Shown here: piece by piece, positions 45,437-56,798 of the stretch
Layout of the letters: each line of letters opens with the position of its first letter
Position numbering within the stretch: the first letter of the stretch is position 1
Origin: Sthenelais limicola
Taxonomy: Eukaryota; Annelida; Polychaeta; Phyllodocida; Sigalionidae
NCBI GenBank assembly: GCA_942159475.1
Contig: OW804097.1
Coordinates: 37,584,298 to 37,648,297 of the forward strand
Direction: 5' to 3'
Length of the DNA: 64,000 nucleotides
Position numbers and translations under genes: made by a program
The notes under the pieces: generated by a model
Databases searched by the model: none
What the model was told of the DNA's origin: nothing
What the model saw: only the letters and a program-made list of their open reading frames with translations

Positions 45437-45672
45437 GGGTCAGATTGCAGAAAATGTACAATCGGCAGATCTACACATTTGGTGAATTCTGCTAAATTAG
45501 GCTGTAAAATGGCCAATACTAGGTATATCTGAAAATATCTGACATTGCCTTGATTCAAATAATTTCTTTGTTTATGTTGAGACTGAAACTTGAACCTTGT
45601 ATTTTGTCTTAGACATGGGTTATTTGGGAGGATTGGGGAAGGTGAATTGTACATTTTCTGGCGATTTCACCC
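45437..45672 (+). mobile_element. MITE-1 copy, mixed ends
   Basis: Left end GGGTCAGATTGCAG, right end of the GGCGATTTCACCC type. The two end types occur in various combinations across the family. Confidence 0.85.
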
Positions 45673-45818
45673 ATGGATGTATATATCACCACCTTCTTCC
45701 CTCAATGATACTGTCTACATTAGATGCTTCAGAAAATGTATCCAAACACCTCGGCTTCTCTGAGTGGAATGTGCATCAGACAGTAAAAGTTGTAAGCAGC
45801 ATCCCCCAGTCCACATCT

Positions 45819-46053
45819 GGGTCAGAGTTTCAGAAAATGTACAATTCGCCTTCAACAATTCTCTCAAATAACCTACATTTAAGACAAAAATGAGCTTTAA
45901 AATGCAGTTTAACATAACAGAATTGATACTTTAAATCAATGCGAAACCAAATATACTCAGATATACCTGGTATTCATAATTTTTCAGCTTTATTTAGAAG
46001 AACTTCCGATTTGTGTAGAGCTGGCAGTTGTACATTTTCTGAAAATCTAACCC
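45819..46053 (-). mobile_element. MITE-1 copy with ATCT duplication
   Basis: Ends GGGTCAGAGTTTCAG and AAATCTAACCC. Flanked by ATCT at 45815-45818 and 46054-46057. Confidence 0.9.
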
Positions 46054-46365
46054 ATCTAGCTCACCCATGGCTCTGATCGCTCTAGTCCTCTCGTCCTGTC
46101 TTCCCGTCCCTCTCTTCCTCCGCCCCCTCGGGCAGGAAATGTCCATCCTAACTGAAAAGGCCGCTAACAGAAAATCGAATTCAATCCCTTCAAAAGTAAA
46201 ATGGAGTATCAGATGGAAACTCGTCTCAGCCCGGCCAGCTTTTCCTCTGGTCATCATGCGAGGTCCCTGTCTCTCTCACTTAGGTATTGATATCCAATCC
46301 GGCACATTTAATGCTCTCTCTCTCTATCCACCTTGGTCAAACCATTTAAACCAGTTTGCCATCAT
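46054..46365. other. Intergenic, slightly GC-richer
   Basis: Open frames occur on both strands across 46067-46260, but no motif, start context or splice signal supports a gene. Confidence 0.35.
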
Positions 46366-46591
46366 GGGTCAGATCTTTTTATCGCCGTCCTACACATTCA
46401 GTAGAACCTGTTAAATTAGACTGACAAATGGTAAATACTAGGTATATCTGAGTATATTTGGTATTGCCTTGATTAAAACAAACCGCTTGGTTTTGTTGAA
46501 CTGAATCTTTAACCTCATTTTTTGTCTTAAATTAGGGTAATTTGAACAGATTGGTGAAAGCGAAATTGTACATTTTCCGGCGATTTCACCC
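46366..46591 (+). mobile_element. MITE-1 copy
   Basis: Left end damaged (GGGTCAGATCTTTTT, lacking the TGTACAATT part); right end GGCGATTTCACCC. Confidence 0.8.
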
Positions 46592-46719
46592 TTATGTAAG
46601 TCTATGCTTCTCTAGTTGTCTTCTGAAATAAGATAGCAACGCCAGCCAGAAGAAGGTTCTTTAAATGACTCAATTATCCTCGAATGATATTCATCTCAGT
46701 GTAGGCTTAATCTGATATA

Positions 46720-46917
46720 CTGTAAACGTATTTATGTTCGCGCAGATAACTTTTCGCACGAAGTACTTTGACACCTTTTCGCGGGGATTTAAATTCGCGC
46801 AGCAAGGAAGTTTCACACATTATTTATGCAATAGTTATACCTTTCGCGCAGGATTTATTTTCGCACACAAAGGGGGGTGCGAAAATAAATACTGCGCGAA
46901 CATTAATACGTTTACAG
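46720..46917. mobile_element. TA-flanked MITE with CTGTAAACG termini
   Basis: Terminal inverted repeats CTGTAAACGTATTTATGTTC and its near-complement ending CGTTTACAG. Further internal inverted TTCGCGC/GCGCGAA motifs. Flanked by TA, as for Tc1/mariner-derived MITEs. Confidence 0.85.
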
Positions 46918-46950
46918 TACACCGTTGTCACCTCTGGTGTGGCTTTTATG

Positions 46951-47325
46951 TATGATGTGTTACAGGAAATGAGTCACAAGTTGCAAATAATGGATGTTAA
47001 GATATCATCATATCTAAAAAGAGGAGATCAAGCCGATTCTAAAGATAGTAAACAGTAGGACATTTAATAACTATTTCTATATTTCAAGTTAGATACTCTT
47101 AGTTTTGAGTAAAAAGTTTGCAATATTTTTGGGTGGTCATTTACTACTAAAGTAGCTAAATATACTCTTTAAAATGACCTTGGAAATGCATGGATAAATT
47201 AAGTACACTATCTTGAGATTTGGTAGATGTCTTCATGCTACAAATACCAGACAGATCTTGTGAATGTGTACTTTGAAATATAGCAATTTAGTGACCTATG
47301 ACTCATTTCCCTGAAACACATCACA
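46951..47325. mobile_element. MITE-2 copy
   Basis: Ends GATGTGTTACAGGAAATGAG and TTCCCTGAAACACATCAC, with matching interior. Confidence 0.8.
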
Positions 47326-47385
47326 AATAGAGAAAGTGAAAGTATGTGGGGACTTGACGGACAACGTCAATCTGGGAGATTATTT

Positions 47386-47619
47386 GGGTCTGATTTTCTG
47401 AAAATGCACAATCTACATTTTTACACTTCTCCCAATTCTGCTAAAATAGAGTAAAAATATATAAAAATTAGGTATGTCTGAGTGTATTCTGTATTGTATT
47501 CATTCAATAAATCTGTCTGGTTGTGTTGAACTGTATTTTGAACCTGATTTTCATCTTAAATCTGGGTTATTTGAAACGATTGGTGAAGGCCAATTGTACA
47601 TTTTCTAAATATCTGACCC
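47386..47619 (+). mobile_element. MITE-1 copy with ATTT duplication
   Basis: Ends GGGTCTGATTTTCTG and ATATCTGACCC. Flanked by ATTT. Belongs to the subfamily with a CACAATCTACATTT inner left end. Confidence 0.9.
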
Positions 47620-48176
47620 ATTTGTGGGTGAAATTGGAGCTCACTACTATAATACCTAATTAATAAGATAATTGTGGCATATACAAGATTGATGTATTGA
47701 ATATTGACAATTATGTAATGTCAGTTTTTGTCTGAAATATAGTTATTGAAGTCATAATCTCTCGCGTCTGATTTCATATTCATTTCTTTACGATTTGCCC
47801 GTTGCTCAAACTGGGGCGTAGACGGGCACACATGTTCGATGCCATGGGTATATTTTACTTGTATATTTATGAATGGGTCCCTGGAATTGATCAGAATGTA
47901 TGTATTGATGTATGCGAATCGATGCTGTATATGTTGTGCATAGCTTAAGTCATCGCTACTGTGTCAAAACTGTATTAATTTAGTGTTTGGTGATGAGCGA
48001 GACACTGGACATGGTATATTTTATGGAGAGGAGTATATGATAACCCTTTGGAGGTTAAGGTAAAATACAATATATAATATATTCCATTTTCTTGTTTATG
48101 ATATACATCTTCATCCGCTGTGTTCTATGTGCTTGGAACTATTGTACCATTGTCAAACTTTGGGTTCCATATCATA
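47620..48176. other. Intergenic, no gene seen
   Basis: AT-rich, no recognised content. Confidence 0.4.
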
Positions 48177-48408
48177 GGTCAGATCGTCAGAAAATGTACA
48201 ATCGTCAGATCTACACATTTAGTAAATTCTGCAAAATTAGGCTGTAAAATGGTCAATATTAGGTATATCCGAGGATATTTGACATTGCCTTGATTTAAAT
48301 AATGTTTGGTTATGTTGAACTGATATTTGAACCTGATTTGAGTCTTAAATTTGGGTCATTTGAGAGGATTGGTGAAGATAAATTGTACAATTTATGGCGA
48401 TTTCACCC
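48177..48408 (+). mobile_element. MITE-1 copy
   Basis: Ends GGTCAGATCGTCAG and GGCGATTTCACCC. First G of the terminus is missing. Confidence 0.8.
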
Positions 48409-48538
48409 TAGTTCTCTCTGAAAGATACCGTCCCGGGTCTTTGCAGGTATTTTTCCTAAAAGCAATGAACTAAGAATCAGTCGGCAAACTATTCTCAATG
48501 ATTTGTTATTTCGAATCGAATGCGTAGAATGAATTGAT

Positions 48539-48770
48539 CATTAGGCAGGTTCAGCAAGTCTAACCTATACGTAAACGTAACCGTATCTCTGATATACACA
48601 CCTACGTTAAAAGGAAGAAAAAGCTTCAGTTAATCATGACGGGAAAAACGCAACGTAACATGTCAAGGAAAATGTTTCATCTAACAATTTTGACCCTTAA
48701 AAATGCTATTTAATTCACAGGAAAGATACGGATATGGTTACGTAATAGAGATGCGGTACCTCCCTATTAT
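48539..48770 (+). mobile_element. MITE-5 copy
   Basis: Left end TTAGGCAGGTTCAGCAAGTC; right end TACCTCCCTATTA. The interior (aaaggaagaaaaagcttcag, gaaaaacgcaacgtaac) recurs inverted at 51997-52226, and part of it again at 48836-48950. Confidence 0.7.
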
Positions 48771-49241
48771 AGAGAACAATATCATACTCAGCGATTCTCA
48801 AAGTATCTATTTTATCTATTTCAATTGTTTCATATGTTAAAAGGAAGAAAGTAATTCAGCAAAATGTGACGGGGAGAAACGCAACGTAACAATGCTTCAC
48901 ATCATAAGTTGTTTTTATACATAAAGATGTGACGTATTTCACAAAAAAGCTATTCTGTAAGTATCTATTTATTCTGCGCGGCAGGAAGGTTACAGTCCGT
49001 GGCTCGCCTGAAAACTAAAACCACCATCAATTACTAGCATGTTGATCCAGATGAGCTTGCATAGATCTATTTAAGCCAAGGCGGATTCTTTATATTTGCC
49101 TAATGTTAGCTTGATGGGTATGGAATTTCCTCAGCGAATTCCATCTCATTTAAGGTTTTAATTGCCTTTCATGCCTCCTTAAATGAAGTTAAATACTTCT
49201 TTCCCCCGAAAAATTATACTATCCGTTTGAAACAATGAAAC
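48771..49241. other. Intergenic with partial MITE-5 sequence
   Basis: 48836-48950 repeats MITE-5 interior (aaaaggaagaaagtaattca and gagaaacgcaacgtaac). The rest is unassigned. Confidence 0.5.
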
Positions 49242-49444
49242 AGTCTAGGTCCAAACCCTCAGATCAGATATGAATGGTACGTTAGCCTACTTCGCTTATC
49301 AGTTTCCTGGCCTATGACTCGGCTTTTTAATAGGAATATAATGACATTATGCAGTATTAATGGAATTATAATGGCACTCTGCGGTTTGGGGCGAGAGACT
49401 TTCCCTTCGTTTAAACGGACTCTATTAACTTTGGGCCTAGACTG
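49242..49444 (+). mobile_element. MITE-3 copy
   Basis: Best-preserved termini of the family: CAGTCTAGGTCCAAA and TTTGGGCCTAGACTG. The flanks GAAA and TATC do not match. Confidence 0.85.
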
Positions 49445-49863
49445 TATCCAGCAAATTTAGTTATTCCTTCTGATTAAAAAAAAACTAAACTTATTGAACA
49501 TATTTATTCAACTATTAGTGTTAAATCTCTTCAGCCTAATATATATATATATAGAAATAATTAAATCAAATAATAATAGCCCTATCATTAAAGGCATGAA
49601 TGATGCTTTAGACCTTGCTCATAAAATGGGAAAATAAGAGCACAGGGGTATGGTTCAAATGTCTGGAAACTCTAAAGTCAATATCCAGCTGCTGAAAACC
49701 CTTGATTCAAGTGCTGTTATTTCTTCACCCTGACCCCCAGAAAAGGTGAGCCCCATTGCTCAGATCCAGTAAATGAAAACAGCTCGGTTCCGGTAGCACC
49801 CGGGTCAGTTAGGTTCATCCGGCATCAGGCCCAGGCAATTTCTGTTGTCCATAAACTCCATAT
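49445..49863. other. Intergenic, no gene seen
   Basis: Contains a TA run at 49541-49552. Confidence 0.4.
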
Positions 49864-50107
49864 GGGTGAAGTCGCCAGAAATTGTACAATTGACCTTCAC
49901 CAAACCTCTCAAATAACGCAACTTTCACACATAAATTAGCTTCAAAATACAATTTAACATGACAGAACAGATCTATATTTTAAAACAACATAATACATAA
50001 TATACTCAGATATGCCTGGTATTCATCATTTCCCAGCCTGATTTAGCAGAATTTCCTAAATTAAATGTGTAGTGCCGCCAGTTGTACATTATCTGACACT
50101 CTGAACC
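49864..50107 (-). mobile_element. MITE-1 copy
   Basis: Ends GGGTGAAGTCGCCAG and ACTCTGAACC. Flanks ATAT and ATCT differ by one base. Confidence 0.8.
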
Positions 50108-50338
50108 ATCTAGAATGCCACCCTTCCCACGTCTTAACAGTACACATACACAACCCTGGGAGGCATTACCTGGTCATGTTCTGTTTGGTTGAGGATTAAG
50201 GTTGGGTTACTGAATAAGATGCCTCCATCAGTGTAGAATACCACATCGTAACGCTAAATATAAATACACCAGAACTAGGGGCTTTTATAACTATGTTGCC
50301 TCGCCTATGTTCATTATAGGCTACTATTACTACTATGA

Positions 50339-50561
50339 GGGTCAGATCGTTGGGAAATGTACAATTCGCTGCTCTACACATTTAGGAAATTCTGCTAAAT
50401 TAGACTGAAAACTGGTAAATACTACATATATCTGAGTATTTTTTGTATTGCCTTGATTTAAACAATCTATTTGGTTATGTTAAACTGAATTTCTGTCTTA
50501 AATAAGGGTAATTTGAGAAGATTGGCGGAGACAAATTGTACATTTTCTGGCGATATCACCC
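50339..50561 (+). mobile_element. MITE-1 copy
   Basis: Ends GGGTCAGATCGTTGG and GGCGATATCACCC. Flanks ATGA and ATGC differ by one base. Confidence 0.85.
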
Positions 50562-50911
50562 ATGCGGGTTTGAATGTATATCATTGACTCAACCTGATTA
50601 GCCTAACGTATATACAGATATCAGGATGTGTACCACAGAGCTTTACGTTATGTCATCCGGTCATTTGGCTTATTTAGTTGTATACTTCCACTCCAGGCCA
50701 CTTGACAGAACCCTATCTAAATACTGACCAATAGGAATGCAGCGTCTCTAATCCTCCATCCTCCATTACTGAGCAAACAGTCTCGTCTTATTTACCATGT
50801 GACGGTGTCACGTGTGCAACCGCGGTACTTTGCGAGATAATTATGTTCCCGGAAATTGTTGAATCAGGAACTTTGCTCTATAGATATCGCCTTTATTATG
50901 ATCGGAAAGGT
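50562..50911. other. Intergenic, no gene seen
   Basis: No coding frame or repeat recognised. Confidence 0.4.
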
Positions 50912-50915
50912 TAGT

Positions 50916-51137
50916 GAGAAAATGTACAATTGGCTCTTCTTCACATTTAGTAATGCTGCTAAATTAGGCTGTGTAATGATACATACTCAGTAAATCTGAG
51001 CAAACTTAGTATTATGCTGTTTTAAAACATCTGTTCTGCTATGTTAAACTGTATTTTGAAGCTGATTTCTGTCTTAAATTTGGTATATTTGAGAGAATTA
51101 GTGGAGGCGAATTGTACATTTTCTGACAATCTGACCC
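50916..51137 (+). mobile_element. MITE-1 copy with TAGT duplication, short left end
   Basis: The left terminus lacks about 13 bases, starting at GAGAAAATGTACAATTGGC, yet TAGT flanks both sides (50912-50915, 51138-51141). It may therefore have transposed in the shortened form. Confidence 0.8.
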
Positions 51138-51141
51138 TAGT

Positions 51142-51638
51142 ATCGTTTGAGTTTGGAAGCAATCCAAAACCCAATGTGTAAATGTACATGCTGACACACC
51201 CAGATGTATTTCTTTAAGTTATAAATACCCGTTGGGAGATGAATAATACATTCGAGCAACAAAGGGTTATTCAGGTAGAACCATGCTGCTTAGCTTTGCC
51301 TTGGCGGCTTTCTTCTCCCGCTTTTTTCTCTATTTCCCTGATTAAATTAGGTTCTGATGTCATTAATAGGATAAAGACGCCCCTGGAAAAAAGAACAATT
51401 TTGGGGATCGCTCCCTGGCGTAGCGCTGAAAAAAAACCATGTCGATACTGAAGTCATCTTTACTTTGTGCTTAAATTGCCCCAAGGGAATTAAATACATC
51501 CCTCTTTTACTTCCGCAATTAGTTTGGTGAGGGCCGCCCAATACCTAGGGGGAAATCGCTCTTGGCCATTGGCTATATCGCGTGTTGTCGCGTGATGCTT
51601 TTGGCAAATCACTTCTTTTTCATACCTCAGAGTCACAT
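51142..51638. other. Intergenic, no gene seen
   Basis: A 70-codon open frame at 51239-51451 has an ATG but no recognisable motif or splice support. Confidence 0.35.
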
Positions 51639-51874
51639 GGGTCAGATTTTCAGAAAAATTTACAATTCGCCTTCACCAATCTTCTCAAAAAACCCACATC
51701 TGAGACAAAAATGAACTACAAAATGCAGTTTAACATAACATAACTGATACTTTAAATCAATGCGATCCCAACTATACTCAGATATACCTGGTATTCATCC
51801 TTTTTCAAGAAAATCTAGCAGAATTTCCTAAATGTGTAGAGCTGCCAATTGTACATTTTCTGAAAATCTGACCC
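51639..51874 (-). mobile_element. MITE-1 copy with ACAT duplication
   Basis: Ends GGGTCAGATTTTCAG and AAATCTGACCC. Flanked by ACAT on both sides. Confidence 0.9.
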
Positions 51875-51996
51875 ACATAGCTGTTCTTCCCCTTACCTCC
51901 TCTCCTTTACTCAGTAGCGGAGTTATGCATTATTAATATTTAAATGGATATATAATGCGTTTTGCTGTCCTCACCATTTCATTACATATGAAATGC

Positions 51997-52226
51997 TATT
52001 AGGGATGTTCCGCAGGCAAACGTATCTCAATTATGTAACCGTATCCGTAACTTTTTTATGTGAATTACGTCGCATTTGTTTGTATGAAAAATAAATTGTG
52101 AGATGATACATTCTTCTTGGTATATTACGTAACGCTGAACCTCTTTCTTCCTCTTTATGTATGTTTCTATATATCAGAGATACGGATGCGTTAACGTTTA
52201 GTTAGACTTGCTGAACCTCCCTATTA
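51997..52226 (-). mobile_element. MITE-5 copy
   Basis: Ends TATTAGGGATGTTCCGCAGG and CTTGCTGAACCTCCCTATTA. Inverted relative to 48539-48770. Confidence 0.7.
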
Positions 52227-52451
52227 GGGTCATATTTTCAGAAAATATACAATTGGCATTAAGGAAATTCTGCTAAATTAGGCTGAAAAATGATAAATAC
52301 GGAGTATTTATGTGTATATTTGGTATCGCATTGATTTAAAGTATCAGCTCTGTTATGTTAAACTGCATTTTGAAGCTTATTTCTGTCTTAAATGTGGGTT
52401 ATTTGAGAGGATTGGTGAAGGCGAATTGTACAGTTTCTGAAAATCTGACCC
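52227..52451 (+). mobile_element. MITE-1 copy abutting MITE-5
   Basis: Ends GGGTCATATTTTCAG and AAATCTGACCC. Starts directly at the MITE-5 right end, with no spacer. Confidence 0.85.
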
Positions 52452-52724
52452 ATGTATGTGTAAATGATATAGTATTTTGATATTTATATCCAACCCTTAT
52501 GGCTATAACACAATACAGTATTAAAATACGGCATCACTGTGGCTGTGAGAATAATTGGCTTTTTACTTGTCAAAGATAACAAATCCCCCTAAAAAATAAA
52601 ACGATTTTTTTTCTGGTGAAAATAAAATATTACAATACAGAGGTATAAGCAACAGACGATCTATTGGCATCGTTGGTCACAATGGTGTAGATACAGCTAG
52701 ACTATTATGTATGGATCTTTAATA

Positions 52725-52943
52725 GGGCGACTCCACTAGAGAAAAAATGTCAGCGACAAATTTTGTTGTTGCCCACAAACATCAGTTCATTTCATGTTTG
52801 CAATGAAAACGCAAATGGAGGAGTGTCAGATGTGTTGCCACATTCTCTGGGAACTGTTGTTTCCGTATTGATATTTGTTGCAACAAATTAGTGGGCAACA
52901 ACTAAATTTGTCGGCACCGTTTTTCTCTCTAGTGGAGTCGCCC
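52725..52943. mobile_element. TA-flanked MITE with GGGCGACTCC termini
   Basis: Terminal inverted repeats GGGCGACTCCACTAGAGA and its complement. A second inverted pair (GTTGTTGCCCAC and GTGGGCAACAAC) lies inside. TA on both sides. Confidence 0.85.
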
Positions 52944-53575
52944 TATAAGACAACTATTAAACAGTCAGTAGTAGAAAGCCCTAATGCAGCCTAACTTTTA
53001 GGGGTCAGGTGTCCATTAACACGTTTAGCCTTAGTCTTAGCCTTGTGGTTAAGCTTATCGCTGTATGCGGTGAACTGCAACGCTGGAGGAATATGGCTTT
53101 CTGGACTATACTGTAAACAGAAATTAATAAACTCATGCAGAATGTGAAGAAAGGTTCAGTTTTTGCATGTCGATAACTGATCTAATTAAGAAGATGTTCA
53201 GATATTGTAGATATATTATATTACTATAATGATGAATGGCTCTTTGATTATTTGAATTTGGGTATTTAAATGAATTTGTGTATTTAATTGAGATAAAAAT
53301 GGCAAGGTTGCGTGTTATGAATGTTATATGACTAAGTATAAAAATGCTATAATTTGTGCATTATTATAATAACTTTGTTGTTCCATATCTGTGACTATTT
53401 ATTGAAACAACGGGCCTCAAATACTCAGAAATTGCATCAATTTAGCACTGTGTAATATATATGTGTGTATGTAAAGTGATATTGCAAAGCTGGAAGTATT
53501 GAACGAAATAAACACAGTTATATGACAAATATCTTGTTATTGATTTGTTTTCCTTTATTATATGCACAAGCATTT
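52944..53575. other. Intergenic, no gene seen
   Basis: AT-rich, no recognised content. Confidence 0.4.
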
Positions 53576-53812
53576 GAGATCCGTTTTAGGAAAAAGAGTC
53601 ATAAGTCGCAAAGTATGGATCCATACGAAGGCCTTCAAAACGCAAAGATGTATGTAATACAAGGTCCCGAAATTTGTTACCTAGATCTATATGACTATAA
53701 GTGTCACACCCTCCAAAATTCAGAACAATTCAATAAAGAGATTTTGAGAAAAAAACACTTTGAAAAATATCACTTTTGCGACTTATGACTAAGTTTCCTG
53801 AAACACATCACA
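53576..53812. mobile_element. MITE-2 copy
   Basis: Left end partly eroded (TTTTAGGAAAAAGAGTCATA); right end TTTCCTGAAACACATCAC. Confidence 0.7.
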
Positions 53813-53846
53813 TTTTACCACACGCAGTGCACTAAGGTCGAGTATG

Positions 53847-54045
53847 CACTCTAGGTCGGAACCCTCAGATCAGATACCAATGGTATGTAACTTCGCTAAT
53901 CAGTTTCCTGGCCTATGACTCGGAGTTTTAATAGGAATATAATGACATTTTGCAGTCTTAATGGAATTATAATGGCACATTGCGGTTTGAGGCGAGAGGC
54001 TTTCCCTTCATTTAGAGGGACTCTTTCAACTTTGGGCCTAGACTG
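53847..54045 (+). mobile_element. MITE-3 copy with TATG duplication
   Basis: Ends CACTCTAGGTCGGAA and TTTGGGCCTAGACTG. Flanked by TATG on both sides. Confidence 0.85.
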
Positions 54046-54100
54046 TATGGTCATTTCTATGCGATCCTGGAATTACAATATGCAATTATCCCAGACTTAT

Positions 54101-54302
54101 GGGTCAGATCTTCAGAAAATACACAATCTACATTTCTACGCATCTCTCAAATTCTGCTAAATTAGAGTGTAAAATGATAAATCCTCAGTATATCTGAATG
54201 TATTCTGTATTGTATTCATTCAATAAATCTGTCTGGTTATGTTGAACTGTTATATGAGAGGATTGGTGAAGGCCAATTGTACATTTTCTAAAAACCTGAC
54301 TC
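54101..54302 (+). mobile_element. MITE-1 copy with TTAT duplication
   Basis: Ends GGGTCAGATCTTCAG and AAACCTGACTC. Flanked by TTAT on both sides, with a small internal deletion. Confidence 0.9.
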
Positions 54303-54540
54303 TTATGTAGATATGTAGCAAACCGGAATGTATTCGACCGCAATACACGTGGCATTGTTTACTTGTGATCATGAGTCAAATACTGTGCATAATACGCACG
54401 CCAAAGCAAATACAAATATGATATTAAATAGGGTTAACACAGCAAGAGGATGCGGTGAATAATAGAGTAGTGAGTGCTTAGCAGCTTAGCAGAGGGAGAA
54501 GCATCGAATGTAGATCCAAAGATCTGCATGTGGGGGTTAA

Positions 54541-54734
54541 GGGCGTAGTCCACCAAGCCGATTCTCATGCGATTTTGCACCACAGAGGACTCTTTTGCAC
54601 CAAATTGTGTGAGAATCGCATGAGAATCGGCTTAGTGGACTAGGCCCATTCCCATGCGATTCTTACTAAATTTAATGCAAAAGAGTTCTCTGCGGCGCAA
54701 AATCGCATTGGAATCGGCTTAGTGGACTAGGCCC
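54541..54734. mobile_element. MITE with GGGC-TAGTCCAC termini
   Basis: Left terminus GGGCGTAGTCCACCAAGCCG faces GGCTTAGTGGACTAGGCCC on the right. A further copy of the right motif occurs near 54630-54653, so the element looks internally duplicated. Confidence 0.75.
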
Positions 54735-54899
54735 ATAAGAGTGCCTGCTACATTCTTACTTACATAAGAATTGTATATTTTACCAATATGAAAGCCAATA
54801 TGACATTTTAACAATATTATTGGATCATTATTCGTCAGAGAGCAAAAGACTATGGGATGTATGTACCAATCCTCCACTCAAACAAAATCCTCAAAGCAC

Positions 54900-55113
54900 C
54901 CCGTCTAGGCCCAAAGCCTCAGTACAGATAAGAATTGTATGTCAGTGATTGGACGCCTACTTCGCTAATCGGCTTCCTGGCCTAGGACCAGGCGTTTTAA
55001 TGGGATTATAATGACATGTTGCGGTCTTAATGGAATTATAATGGCACTTTGGGGTTTGAGGCCGAGAGGCTTTCCCTCCGTTTGAAGGGACTCTCATCTT
55101 TGGGCCTAGGCTG
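54900..55113 (+). mobile_element. MITE-3 copy
   Basis: Ends CCGTCTAGGCCCAAA and TTTGGGCCTAGGCTG. GCAC on both sides if the element begins at 54900. Confidence 0.75.
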
Positions 55114-55317
55114 GCACCCTTTTGCCTCACGATTTTGTTGGGATTGTTGACCGATGGTTGTATATCCTAAACCATCTCTGCCAGATGGAGGAAGTTCAAG
55201 ATGTTTTGAAGTGAAGTGTAGTTGAACGAACCACTTGCATCTGAGTCTACTTTGTCCAACAACTGTGAAAAAAAGTTGCTCTTTAATTATTATATTTGGG
55301 AGGTGCTCAAACTTGAT

Positions 55318-55901
55318 GGGTCGGATCGTCAGAAAATGTACAATTCGCCTTCACCAATCCTCTCAAATGATCGAAATTTAAGACAAAATTAAGGTTCGAA
55401 GTAAAGTTTCACATATAAGAACAGACATGTTAAAAGAACACAATACCAAAAGTATAGTCAGACAAACCTAGTACTCACCAATCTTCATCCTAACTTTGGA
55501 GGGTTTCCTAAATGTATAGAACTGCCAATAGGGGAGTTGCATATCTTACTGTGCATGTCTACTGCAGTGCATGCTGCGATGGATTCTGTTGAAACCTGAC
55601 ATACAAATATTTGGCAACATTTTTATCGAAGATTGCAAGAATGTTTTTACCAATATCAGAGCTTGTATAAATGATCTATGAAAAAACAAACGCATGATGG
55701 GAAAGATGGCGACATGGGTCATAGTAACAGGTATAACACATGGATATTGACATAAGAACTTTGAAAAATATTCGATGCTGAACATGGCATGTTTCCTATA
55801 GATGTTAGACTGTACCATTAGTCCCATAATTCCATGCAAATCAAGATTCAAAATAGCGGCTGTGCAAATCCCCTACTGTACATTTTCTGCCAATCTGACC
55901 C
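55318..55901 (-). mobile_element. MITE-1 copy interrupted by MITE-4, TGAT duplication
   Basis: Ends GGGTCGGATCGTCAG and CAATCTGACCC. Flanked by TGAT (55314-55317, 55902-55905). The interior is split by the MITE-4 copy at 55531-55873. Confidence 0.85.
55531..55873 (+). mobile_element. MITE-4 copy nested in MITE-1
   Basis: Ends GGGGAGTTGCAT and GTGCAAATCCCC, flanked by TA on both sides. The host MITE-1 interior resumes directly after. Confidence 0.85.
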
Positions 55902-56090
55902 TGATATAAAATAATGAATGAATTCAACATCTAATAGAAGTATTTTATGGCCCAAGATGTCACTGGGAAATTTCGCCATGTTCTTATCTTCTAAAATTGA
56001 CATTCGCATGGCCTTGCTCAAACTTCAAATACTTGCACATGTATTCCGACGACGCAGTATCTTCTTCATTAACCTATTCTTTCACTCACT

Positions 56091-56321
56091 GGTCCAGATC
56101 GTCAGAAAATGTACAATCGGCAGCTCTACACATTTAGGAAATTCTGCTAACAAATGGTCAATACGCACTAGACCTTGTATCAGAGGATATTTGGTGTTGG
56201 GTTGATTCAAACAATCTGTTTAGTTGTGTTAAACTATATTTTAAACCTCACTTTTGATTTAATTTGAGATATTTGAGAGGATTGGTGAAGACGAGTTGTA
56301 CATTTTCTGGCGATTTCACCC
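56091..56321 (+). mobile_element. MITE-1 copy
   Basis: Ends GGTCCAGATCGTCAG and GGCGATTTCACCC. Flanks CACT and TACT differ by one base. Confidence 0.85.
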
Positions 56322-56798
56322 TACTGGCTTTTCACTTGTTCACTTGTTGACGCCTCAATGAAAATTAGAAAATCTGCCTGATTTTGAACAGGTTCTGTCA
56401 AGGTTCGACGTCGTTGTTGTTCGAACTTTTATTTCTGCGCGATACTATCGATGGAACGTCTTTACAATGATCTAAAGAAGATGATTAATAAGATTATCCA
56501 TACAGATGTTTTTAAGCAACACGCGTGCCAGCTGTAGGTTTTATAAGAAAGGCCTTTATTTAGAAAGGTGCAGATACTACTAATTGGATGAAATCCAATT
56601 TGCACTAAGAGAGAAAACGGCCTTACCTTGAAGCACAGATGTTCCCCTTTTATCTAATGAGAATACTCCTGCTTTTATAATCATGAGGGACTTTTCAATA
56701 ATGCATTACAAATATGAATTCAAAATTACATTTACTCTTGTTTATCAAGTTATTGCATGTGGGTCGTTCTTGAGTGGGAGATAATTTGATAATTTGAT
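56322..56798. other. Intergenic, no gene seen
   Basis: No recognised coding or repeat content. Confidence 0.4.
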
